Positions 1 through 5,294 of a stretch of 5,294 nt of DNA are shown here, one piece after another (the stretch's first letter is position 1; each line of letters begins with the position of its first letter). This stretch comes from Actinobacteria bacterium 21-64-8 (GTDB lineage Bacteria; Actinomycetota; Acidimicrobiia; Acidimicrobiales; RAAP-2): NCBI GenBank assembly GCA_002255315.1, contig NCBD01000131.1, positions 1 to 5,294 on the forward strand, written 5' to 3'. The position numbers and the translations under genes are program-made. The notes under the pieces are model-generated. The model did no database searches. It saw only the letters and a program-made list of their open reading frames with translations, and was not told the DNA's origin.

Positions 1-972
1 GGTTGTTTGTGCCAGGGTGTATTTCGACGCCAGCGAGGGGAAGTTGGCCCCGTGGCCCTTGGACATCGCGAGCGTTAACACGCTTGGCTCTAGGTAGCCA
101 ATGGTCAGTTTGTTGGCCGCGAGATCACTGAGCTCTGCCGCGAATGACGTGTAGGCAATTTCCTTCAACGTCGTGACGTGCGGCTTGGGCGCCCCGGTGT
201 AGTGCGGATTTGACGTGAAGGTAGCGTTGCCGTTGGCGTCGAACGTCGTGAGAGTCCAGGGGCCGTCGACGCCCGACTGCCAGAAGCGACCGGTGAACGA
301 CTTGGTGTTGGTCGCGAGTGTGTTCAGATAGCTTAAGACTGGCGCACACGCCGAGATGGTCGCTGCCGCACCGTAAGCTCCCGTGGCGCAGCGCGGCGCC
401 GGCCCGGTCGCGGTGCGACTCCAACGAGTCGACATGGGCGTGATTTGTGACAGGTAGTTGTCAAGTACGTAGTTCAAACTTTCGGGCGAGCTGAAATGCA
501 AGGTCACGACGTTGCCCGCGGCGCCCACGGCGCTTAACTGATCGGGAATGCCATAGCCCGGCGTGTACGAACAAAAGTCGGTGGGATTCGATTTGAAGAG
601 ATTGAGGAAGAACTTGACGGAGCTCGCGTCCACTACTTGGCCGTTTGTGAATCGCCATCCTTTGAGCGTGATACTGAACGTGCGTCCATGATCGGTGACG
701 CGAGGTGGACTGGCCAGTGAAAGCGGGTACTGCACGGCGGTGGAGGTTCCAAGTCCGAACCAGTAGAGCGGACGAAACATCAGTTGCTGGAAATCTTGCA
801 CGTTGTTGGTCGACGCGTGAAGGCAGTCGTCGAGCGGAAAGATGAAGTTCGGGCTCGCGCCGGGCGCCTCAGCGACACTGATGGCGGCCGGGGCGGCTTG
901 GGCGCCCCGGGGGGCAACGAGTGCCGAGCACAGCAAGGTCAGCACTGCGAGTGCGCCGAGCAACTTTTTCAA
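1..972 (-). CDS. Family 5 ABC transporter solute-binding protein, second copy (SBP2), 3' end beyond window
   Basis: This encodes a secreted extracytoplasmic binding protein of the SBP_bac_5 (DppA/OppA) type, which would capture a peptide or similar solute for the adjacent permeases. The frame is open for 324 codons from a TTG at 972 to the window edge, so roughly the C-terminal 45% is missing. TTG is chosen because the frame upstream, back to a TAG at 1032-1030, has no ATG or GTG, and TTG gives a textbook signal peptide: Lys-Lys, a hydrophobic core at residues 4-20, and an A-Q-A cleavage site near residue 26. No strong Shine-Dalgarno precedes it. Family hallmarks are FRPLYWFGLG (66-75), the W106-R-F-T-N-G segment, FWQSGVDGPWTL (230-241) and GYLEPSVLT (292-300). 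Cysteines at 50, 134, 195 and 209 match those of SBP1. In a hand alignment without gaps, residues 195-241 share 28 of 47 positions with SBP1 204-250, so the two are diverged paralogues. The family is certain; the ligand is unknown. Confidence 0.93.
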   Translation of the reverse strand, partial: MKKLLGALAVLTLLCSALVAPRGAQAAPAAISVAEAPGASPNFIFPLDDCLHASTNNVQDFQQLMFRPLYWFGLGTSTAVQYPLSLASPPRVTDHGRTFSITLKGWRFTNGQVVDASSVKFFLNLFKSNPTDFCSYTPGYGIPDQLSAVGAAGNVVTLHFSSPESLNYVLDNYLSQITPMSTRWSRTATGPAPRCATGAYGAAATISACAPVLSYLNTLATNTKSFTGRFWQSGVDGPWTLTTFDANGNATFTSNPHYTGAPKPHVTTLKEIAYTSFAAELSDLAANKLTIGYLEPSVLTLAMSKGHGANFPSLASKYTLAQTT

Positions 973-1214
973 CGGTCCAGGTGGTTCTTCGAAAGCGACG
1001 TGGTCGCAGGGGGGTGAAGGAGACGTTTTCTATTCATCATCGTGTTGTGCAGTCTCCCCGCGCGGTCGCGCATGATTCCACTATGCATTCTTTCACGTCA
1101 CCGCGGCGCTTGGTACCTCGGTGGATGGACGCGCCTGACGCCACGGTGCTCGGGGACCGTGGTCTGGTATGGCCCGAAAGGCGCTGGGCGTGTCGTCTGG
1201 CGACCAGGGCCCGT
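973..1214. other. Intergenic region between DppC-type permease and SBP2
   Basis: This 242-nt gap separates the permease stop from the TTG start of SBP2. It contains an inverted repeat at 1141-1162 and a small perfect hairpin at 995-1007 (GCGAC-GTG-GTCGC), about 23 nt upstream of the SBP2 start. I see no convincing -35/-10 pair. The AT-richer stretch around 1025-1040 is the likeliest place for one. A plus-strand open frame crosses the gap, but it also runs antisense into both neighbouring genes and has no family features, so I do not treat it as a gene. The gap is long enough for SBP2 to have its own promoter. Confidence 0.5.
1141..1162. repeat. Inverted repeat, 7-bp perfect arms with 8-nt spacer
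   Basis: The arms CCACGGT (1141-1147) and ACCGTGG (1156-1162) are perfectly complementary around the spacer GCTCGGGG, and a G·T pair could add one step. The repeat lies 53-74 nt downstream of the permease stop. It has no T-tract on either strand, so it is not a classical Rho-independent terminator. It could be an RNA hairpin that protects the permease mRNA 3' end, or an operator for SBP2. The sequence alone cannot separate these. Confidence 0.5.
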
Positions 1215-2120
1215 CTAACGCTCTAAGAGTCGAACCTCAAACGCGTCGCGCAGGGCGTCACCGATGTAGTTAATCGCGACGACCACCAACACGAAGACGA
1301 TGGCCAGGGGATACACCTCCCACCAGTAGCCGTTTTGAATCTGTTCGGCGCCTGTTTGGAGCATGGTGCCCCAGTCTGTATTTGGCGTTTGAATGCCGAG
1401 ACCCAAGAAACCAAGAGCGGAAAGAAACAAAATGGCGTCCGCGACGGAGAACGTCGCCACCGTGACGATATTGCTGATGGAGTTGGGGAATACGTGACGT
1501 CGAATGATGTGCCACTTACCAGCGCCCATGGAGACGGCCGCGTTAGCGTAGTCAAGATTTCGAATGAGCAGTGCGTCACCTCGAATGATGCGCGCGTTGC
1601 CCCACCAACCCGTGAGCCCGATGATCGAGATCAAAAAGACGGTCGAACGACCAAAGATGGTAATCAGGGTGAGAAGTAAAAAGAGGTAGGGGATTGAAAG
1701 AAACGCGTCAATCAATCGCATCAGCACCGTGTCAACGATGCCACCAAAGAATCCGGCGACCATTCCGTACAGCGTGCCCACGACAATCGTGATAACGCCG
1801 GCCAGAAAGCCGAGGGTGAGCGAATACTCACCCGCAAAGAAAATACGACCCAGTTCGTCGAAACCGTTGCTGTCCGTGCCGAGCCAGTGCTGGGCCGACG
1901 GTGGCTCGTTTTGGGGGGTGTTGAAGGCGATTGCTTGATTCGTTTGGTTCGTGGGATGCAGGTGGGGAATCAAGAAACAGGCCACCGCGAGAATTACGAT
2001 GTACACACACGAGACCAACGCTAATTTGTTGCCCGCAAAGATGCGAAGGCGTTGACGCCACATCGGCACGGGTGCATCGTCCGAGACCGGCACACTCATC
2101 GCTTCGACTAGATCGCTCAT
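1215..2120 (-). CDS. DppC/OppC-type ABC transporter permease
   Basis: This 301-residue inner-membrane protein is one half of the importer channel and belongs to the BPD_transp_1 superfamily, DppC/OppC group. An N-terminal cytoplasmic tail precedes TM1 (about residues 33-52). The group-typical periplasmic segment follows, with LGTDSNGFDELGR at 80-92. Further membrane segments lie at about 103-125, 140-160, 161-175, 215-240 and 270-290. The motif D130...MR..DAFLSIPYL (to residue 146) and the EAA loop at about 190-213 (DYANAAVSMGAG, then HVFPN) are clear; the EAA loop docks on the ATPase. The length matches the family norm of about 280-310. The ATG start overlaps the stop of the upstream permease in an ATGA, and a GGAG lies 8 nt before it, so the two are probably translationally coupled and made in equal amounts. 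No truncation or missing motif is seen. The substrate is unknown. Confidence 0.96.
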   Translation of the reverse strand: MSDLVEAMSVPVSDDAPVPMWRQRLRIFAGNKLALVSCVYIVILAVACFLIPHLHPTNQTNQAIAFNTPQNEPPSAQHWLGTDSNGFDELGRIFFAGEYSLTLGFLAGVITIVVGTLYGMVAGFFGGIVDTVLMRLIDAFLSIPYLFLLLTLITIFGRSTVFLISIIGLTGWWGNARIIRGDALLIRNLDYANAAVSMGAGKWHIIRRHVFPNSISNIVTVATFSVADAILFLSALGFLGLGIQTPNTDWGTMLQTGAEQIQNGYWWEVYPLAIVFVLVVVAINYIGDALRDAFEVRLLER

Positions 2121-3085
2121 CGTGAGTGCTCCAGACGGATTCGAGGATCAACAATGGTGAGAAACACGTCAGCGAGGAGGTTGCCCAACAGGGTGAAGAC
2201 CGCCACCAACAGGGTGATACCTAAGACCGTCGGAATATCAGTTTCGAGGGCGGCATTAATTGTTTGAACACCGATTCCTGAGTAGTTGAAGACGTCTTCA
2301 ATAATGAGTGCGCCGCCGAAGAGCGCGGGGATGGAGAGGCCCAGAATCGTAATAATTGGTCCCAAGGCGTTTCGAAGGGCGTGGCGCCACAGCACCCGCC
2401 GGTTATTGCAACCCTTGGCCCGGGCCGTTCGAACGTAGTCCTGGACGAGGACCTCGAGGACGGTGCCTCGCATGAATCGACTCAACGCCGCGACCGAGAG
2501 CAGGGTCAAACAGCCAACGGGCAAGATGAACGCCTTCGGGTCAGTGAAGATCGCCCACGGTGCGACGCCCGAGGGTGGTGAGATCGGTAGATGCGGCCAG
2601 TGGAATCCAAAGGCGTCGATGACCAAGATGCACAGCAGGAATGATGGCACCGCGTACAAGACAAAGGCGGTACCGGTCGCGGCATAGTCGACGGTGGTGT
2701 TGCGGCGAGATGCTTGAAGGATGCCCAGAGGAATGGAAATCAGCACAGTAAAGATCAGCGAACTTAAGGCGAGCCACAACGTACGAGGTACGTAGAGGCT
2801 GATGATGGAATTTACCGCGAGGCTCTGCTTATACGAGGTGCCGAGGTTGAAGTGAAAAATTAACTGATAAAAGTACTGGTAGAGGCGAACGAAATAGCTC
2901 TCGGTGAGTCCGTGGAGTTTCGAATAGACGTAGACGTTGTACGGAGTGCTTCGAGCACCTAGCACCGCGTAGGCGGGAGCCTCAATACCGTGTGGCTGGA
3001 AGTAGGGCAGCGTGAAGGTAATGGTGATAATGATGACGAGCACGATGGCCGATTGCACCAACCGACGCAGAATGTACGAGAGCAC
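2117..3085 (-). CDS. DppB/OppB-type ABC transporter permease
   Basis: This 322-residue inner-membrane permease is the other half of the importer channel. It starts with MLSYILRRL, the usual opening of DppB/OppB proteins, followed by TM1 (about 9-29), a long periplasmic segment (30-98), and membrane segments at about 102-123, 136-157, 186-204, 243-262 and 285-310. The EAA loop that contacts the ATPase is at about 216-243 (DYVRTARAKG, then WRHALRNALGP). The end, DPRIRLEHSR, contains the DPRIR-type tail common in this family. The start is GTG at 3085-3083. The frame is closed by TAA just four codons upstream, and no ATG occurs near the N-terminus, so GTG is effectively forced. No purine-rich Shine-Dalgarno precedes it, so initiation may be weak. 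It follows SBP1 by 126 nt and overlaps the DppC-type gene by 4 nt. Length is normal and no key motif is missing. Confidence 0.96.
   Translation of the reverse strand: MLSYILRRLVQSAIVLVIIITITFTLPYFQPHGIEAPAYAVLGARSTPYNVYVYSKLHGLTESYFVRLYQYFYQLIFHFNLGTSYKQSLAVNSIISLYVPRTLWLALSSLIFTVLISIPLGILQASRRNTTVDYAATGTAFVLYAVPSFLLCILVIDAFGFHWPHLPISPPSGVAPWAIFTDPKAFILPVGCLTLLSVAALSRFMRGTVLEVLVQDYVRTARAKGCNNRRVLWRHALRNALGPIITILGLSIPALFGGALIIEDVFNYSGIGVQTINAALETDIPTVLGITLLVAVFTLLGNLLADVFLTIVDPRIRLEHSR
2129..2132 (-). promoter_or_regulatory. Ribosome binding site of the DppC-type permease
   Basis: GGAG on the minus strand lies inside the last codons of the upstream permease gene, 8 nt before the ATG at 2120. 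Together with the ATGA overlap it supports this start over the in-frame Met eight codons later, and it points to translational coupling. Confidence 0.7.
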
Positions 3086-3131
3086 CAGGAAAGATTACCA
3101 TCGTCGCCACCACGCAAAGTCCGTCAGGGAC

Positions 3132-3165
3132 TGAGAAAAGGGACCCTTGCGGGCCCCTTTTCTCA
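3132..3165 (-). terminator. Strong intergenic hairpin between SBP1 and the permease genes
   Basis: The arms pair over 11 bp (TGAGAAAAGGG with the complementary CCCTTTTCTCA), then one A·C mismatch, then 3 bp (CCC/GGG) closed by a TTGC loop. Transcribed from either side, the descending arm contains TTTT but no long U-tract follows, so it is not a perfect Rho-independent terminator. It begins 46 nt after the SBP1 stop and ends 46 nt before the permease start. In family 5 and sugar ABC operons, hairpins at this position often cut read-through or protect the SBP mRNA 3' end, which gives more binding protein than permease. That role is inferred here. A smaller 5-bp hairpin (AGTCC...GGACT, 3118-3132) adjoins it. 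Confidence 0.7.
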
Positions 3166-3211
3166 TGTAATTTCTGTTGTCGTTAACTTGGACGACCCTG
3201 GAGTAGCGCTG

Positions 3212-4989
3212 TTAAAAGGAGTAGTACTCCGGGGTGAAGTTCAACAAGACACTCTGGAAGCCAATGGAACTCTTCAGTGTCTTAATGACTTCGCTCGTGC
3301 CCGACGCCAACGGGTCGTACAGCACCGGCACTTGGTCGGCGGTGTACTGGGCGTAAGTGGTCAACTTGGTGTTCGCGGCCAACGTCGCCTTGATGAGCGA
3401 GTCCATCTTGGCGTCGCTGTACTGGCCACTGTTCGAGCCCGCTCCGGTCAACAACAACGGCTCACCCGAGGGGAAGTAGTCCGGCGCGTACAGCCAGCCG
3501 AAGGGCACGCACCGGCCGCCTGAGCGAAGGGTGCGGTGGTGTGAGTCGTCGTGATACCAATCGTCGCCCAGTCAGCCAAAATGGCGTTCATCTCGGTGTC
3601 CAGCGACGGGGTACCAGAGGCCCATTCCACGCTCAGCGTCAACGTCGCGCCCTGGGCAATGCCCGCGCCACACTGGTTGGCACCGGTGCCGGGACTCGTG
3701 CAGGTGAGCGACGTGCCCGACTTCGTCCAGCCGTGACTCGTCAGCAAACTGGCGGCCTTGGTCAGGTTAAAGGGATAGGGCTGCGTGATCTTTCCCGATT
3801 CGGAGGCAGGGGTCGACGGCGGAATCTCACTCCAAGTCGGCACGCCGTAGTTCTTGAACGCATTCTTAATAATCGCGGCCTGGTCGATAGACATCTGCAG
3901 AGCCTGGCGAATGTAGAGCTGCTTCAAGAACACTGATCCGGGGTTGGCGCCGAAGTTGAGGTTCATGTAGTTGTTGGCGAAGTCAGTGTTGACGATCAAG
4001 TTGTACTTGTGCGCAATCTGCGGCCAGTTCGGACCGGCCTTACCGGGCGACGGTGCGGGTGCGGTCAGGACTGAAGGGTCCACGTAGCCCAGGTCGATGT
4101 TGCCCGCGACCAACTGGTTCTGCTCGGCGGTTGACGTCGTAAAGGCCACCAACTTGACGATCTTGATCTTTGGCTTCACGGGGCCCGAGTACTTCGGGTT
4201 CGCGGCGAACGTGGCGTTACCCAAGTTGTCCATCGACTTCAAGGTCCACGGACCGTCGACGCCACTCTGCCACATCTTGCCCGAGAAAGTAGCGACTTTC
4301 GAGGCCTGCGCGTTCAAGTAGGTCCAGACCTTCTTGCACGACGCAATCGTCGAAGCGGCGCCGTACTTACCGTTCGCGCAGTGGGCGTTGGCCGTCCTGC
4401 CGTTGGTGGTATTCCACGAGTTGGCGAGCGGAGTAATCGTCGCGAGCTCGTTGTCAGTAAACCACAGCGGGTTCACGGAAGCGGTCAACGAGATAGTGAC
4501 TCGGTTTCCATTCGCCACTGCCGTCTTAACCTGGTCAGGAATACCAAGACCCTTGGAGTAGGTGCAGAACTCCGATGGTTCGGCCTTGAAAAGGTTCAAG
4601 AAGAACATGACGGATTGACCATTGACGGTCTGTCCGTCGGCGAACTTCCACGGCTTCACGTTGATGACGACCGTACGGTTTCCGTTTTTATACACCGGCA
4701 ACTTACCAACCGAAATTTGAGGTTGTAGCGCGGCGCTCGCACCGAGACCGAACCAGTACAGCGGTCGGTACATCATCACTTGGAACTGTGAGGTGTTCGC
4801 CACCGTGCAAACCGACGGTGAATAATAGGGAAAAATATAGTTAGGTGCCGCGTTCGCACCCTCAGCAATCGTGAGTACCTTGTTCGCTGCTGCCGCACTA
4901 CTAATGGTTGGTGCTATCAGCCCTAACGACATAGAGCCAGCGGCTATCGCCATTGTTAGCGCAAGACGCATCTTGCCTTTTTGCAACAT
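3212..4989 (-). CDS. Family 5 ABC transporter solute-binding protein (SBP1), reading frame broken by a frameshift
   Basis: This is a secreted ligand-binding protein of the SBP_bac_5 (DppA/OppA) type, encoded first in the locus. The ATG at 4989 is chosen because GGGAGG lies 4 nt upstream and the product opens with a signal peptide: K4/K6/R8, a hydrophobic core at about 9-29, and an Ala-rich cleavage site near residue 34. The same frame stays open upstream to a TTG at 5244, but that stretch has no family features. Landmarks are YRPLYWFGLG (74-83), W114-K-F-A-D-G, WQSGVDGPWTL (240-250) and a paired-Cys loop (CTSPGTGANQC) in the C-terminal lobe. The N-terminal frame runs 492 good codons, then reads off-frame to a stop at 3450-3448. 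The true C-terminus, including YAPDYFPSGEPLL and GSNSGQYSD, continues in another frame from 3511 to the TAA at 3214-3212. Restoring one base gives about 592 residues, normal for the family. The downstream frame is well conserved, so this is either a recent mutation or a sequence error. The ligand is unknown. Confidence 0.9.
3508..3516 (-). other. Probable 1-nt deletion (frameshift site) in SBP1
   Basis: On the minus strand the upstream frame reads CAG GCG GCC GG, and the conserved C-terminal frame resumes as TGC GTG CCC TTC GGC TGG. One extra base after GG would join them without loss of any recognisable motif. The site lies in a GC-rich run (GGCGGCCGG). It shows no slippery heptamer followed by a stem that would suggest programmed frameshifting. 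Confidence 0.8.
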
Positions 4990-4993
4990 ATTG

Positions 4994-4999
4994 CCTCCC
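4994..4999 (-). promoter_or_regulatory. Ribosome binding site of SBP1
   Basis: GGGAGG on the minus strand sits 4 nt before the ATG at 4989. It is a near-ideal anti-16S match and settles the start of SBP1. It contrasts with the absent or poor sites of the DppB-type permease and SBP2, which suggests SBP1 is meant to be translated most strongly. Confidence 0.85.
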
Positions 5000-5000
5000 A

Positions 5001-5019
5001 GTGCCACTTTCGTGGTCAC
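5001..5019 (-). promoter_or_regulatory. Small hairpin in the SBP1 leader, adjacent to the ribosome binding site
   Basis: On the minus strand GTG-A-CCAC, loop GAAA, GTGGCAC pairs as a 7-bp stem with one bulged A and a GNRA-type tetraloop. It ends one base before the GGGAGG site. It may stabilise the 5' end of the mRNA or influence ribosome access. It is too small to be a known riboswitch. Confidence 0.45.
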
Positions 5020-5063
5020 CTCAATATTTATGAAAATCGTGTCCCCAGTCGGCGACCAGGCAC

Positions 5064-5093
5064 ACTGTATCCCTTGATTTCTGGCGTCCACAA
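5064..5093 (-). promoter_or_regulatory. Weak sigma-70-like promoter candidate for SBP1
   Basis: On the minus strand TTGTGG (5093-5088) and TACAGT (5069-5064) are separated by 18 nt and match the -35 and -10 consensus at 3 and 4 of 6 positions. The position, about 75 nt before the start codon, is reasonable. An alternative -10, CATAAA at 5032-5027, has no obvious -35 partner. Confidence 0.3.
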
Positions 5094-5145
5094 TTTTTCG
5101 ATTGTTTTCACGTCCATCTACTTCCCACCTTTGGACCGTGACTCG

Positions 5146-5172
5146 AAAAAAGCCGCGCTTTGATCGCGCGTT
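5146..5172 (-). terminator. Possible Rho-independent terminator of an upstream minus-strand gene
   Basis: On the minus strand CGCGC, a 7-nt loop (GATCAAA) and GCGCG form a short all-GC stem. After two bases it is followed by six Ts. The stem is only 5 bp, but the T-tract is in the right place. It would end a gene lying to the right of the window and isolate SBP1 transcription. Confidence 0.45.
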
Positions 5173-5294
5173 CCGAGCTTCGAACGCGACGCGGGTGATT
5201 GGAATGTCGCGGCTTCGCCTTACCCAATTTTGGCTAGAAATCAAGGAAGTTGACGCCGACCATCGGTCGCGGGGCTCGCTCGCGCACCCCCGAC

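Larger units (their letters stand above)
4990..5294 (-). other. Leader and upstream region of SBP1, no supported gene
   Basis: These 305 bases hold the SBP1 ribosome binding site, a short leader hairpin, a weak promoter candidate and a possible terminator from a gene to the right. Beyond about 5173 I see nothing firm. One minus-strand frame is open from the window edge to a TAG at 5236-5234 and could be the last 19 residues of an upstream gene, which the terminator at 5146-5172 would suit. It is too short to identify. Confidence 0.45.

Noticed and set aside
125..658. Minus-strand short frames within SBP2
   Set aside because: They are out of frame with the continuous, motif-rich SBP2 reading frame and have Arg/His-rich shadow compositions.
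921..1226. Plus-strand open frame of 101 codons covering the intergenic gap
   Set aside because: It overlaps both flanking minus-strand genes, has an Arg-rich low-information product and no ribosome binding site that stands out.
3505..3520. Programmed ribosomal frameshifting in SBP1
   Set aside because: There is no slippery heptamer, no nearby downstream RNA structure that I could see, and no family precedent known to me. A 1-nt indel is the simpler explanation.
2990..3523. Plus-strand open frame of 177 codons
   Set aside because: It runs antisense across the DppB permease start, the intergenic hairpin and the end of SBP1. Its Arg/Val/Gln-rich product resembles no family and is explained by the codon pattern of the opposite strand.
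4990..5244. N-terminal extension of SBP1 to a TTG at 5244
   Set aside because: It would bury the signal peptide about 85 residues into the protein, it has no family similarity, and an excellent ribosome binding site and ATG exist at 4999-4987.
5234..5294. C-terminal tail of an upstream minus-strand gene, ending at TAG 5236-5234
   Set aside because: The 19 visible residues are too few to identify. Only the possible terminator downstream supports it, so no gene is called.

Overview
The window looks like bacterial chromosome carrying part of an oligopeptide/dipeptide-type (SBP family 5) ABC importer locus. All supported genes lie on the minus strand, so transcription runs from right to left. 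Signs that fit an actinobacterium, possibly of the Acidimicrobiia, are GTG and TTG starts, moderately high GC and Ala/Ser/Thr-rich exported binding proteins with an 'RPLYWFG' motif. This placement is an inference from sequence style, and no taxonomic marker is present.

Layout in transcription order: (1) 5294-4990 is a leader region with a possible terminator of an unseen upstream gene (5172-5146), a weak promoter candidate (5093-5064), a small hairpin and a strong ribosome binding site. (2) 4989-3212 encodes a secreted solute-binding protein (SBP1, about 592 residues if intact). Its reading frame is broken by an apparent 1-nt loss near 3508-3516. (3) 3211-3086 is a 126-nt gap with a long, stable hairpin (3132-3165), probably a terminator/attenuator or mRNA 3'-end stabiliser. 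(4) 3085-2117 is a DppB/OppB-type permease. (5) 2120-1215 is a DppC/OppC-type permease that overlaps the previous gene by 4 nt (ATGA). (6) 1214-973 is a 242-nt gap with an inverted repeat (1141-1162). (7) 972 to the left edge is a second, paralogous solute-binding protein (SBP2, 324 residues seen, 3' end missing) with a TTG start.

The two permeases would form the membrane channel. SBP1 and/or SBP2 would capture the ligand outside the membrane and deliver it. The DppD/DppF-type ATPases that must power the system are not in the window and may lie beyond the left edge. The ligand cannot be deduced: family 5 proteins bind peptides, but also nickel-chelates, sugars and other solutes.

I found no RNA genes, CRISPR array, insertion sequence or phage features. 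The points most worth a second look are the frameshift in SBP1, the duplicated and diverged binding proteins on either side of one permease pair, four cysteines conserved between them, and the intergenic hairpins. I see no evidence of a wholly new system.
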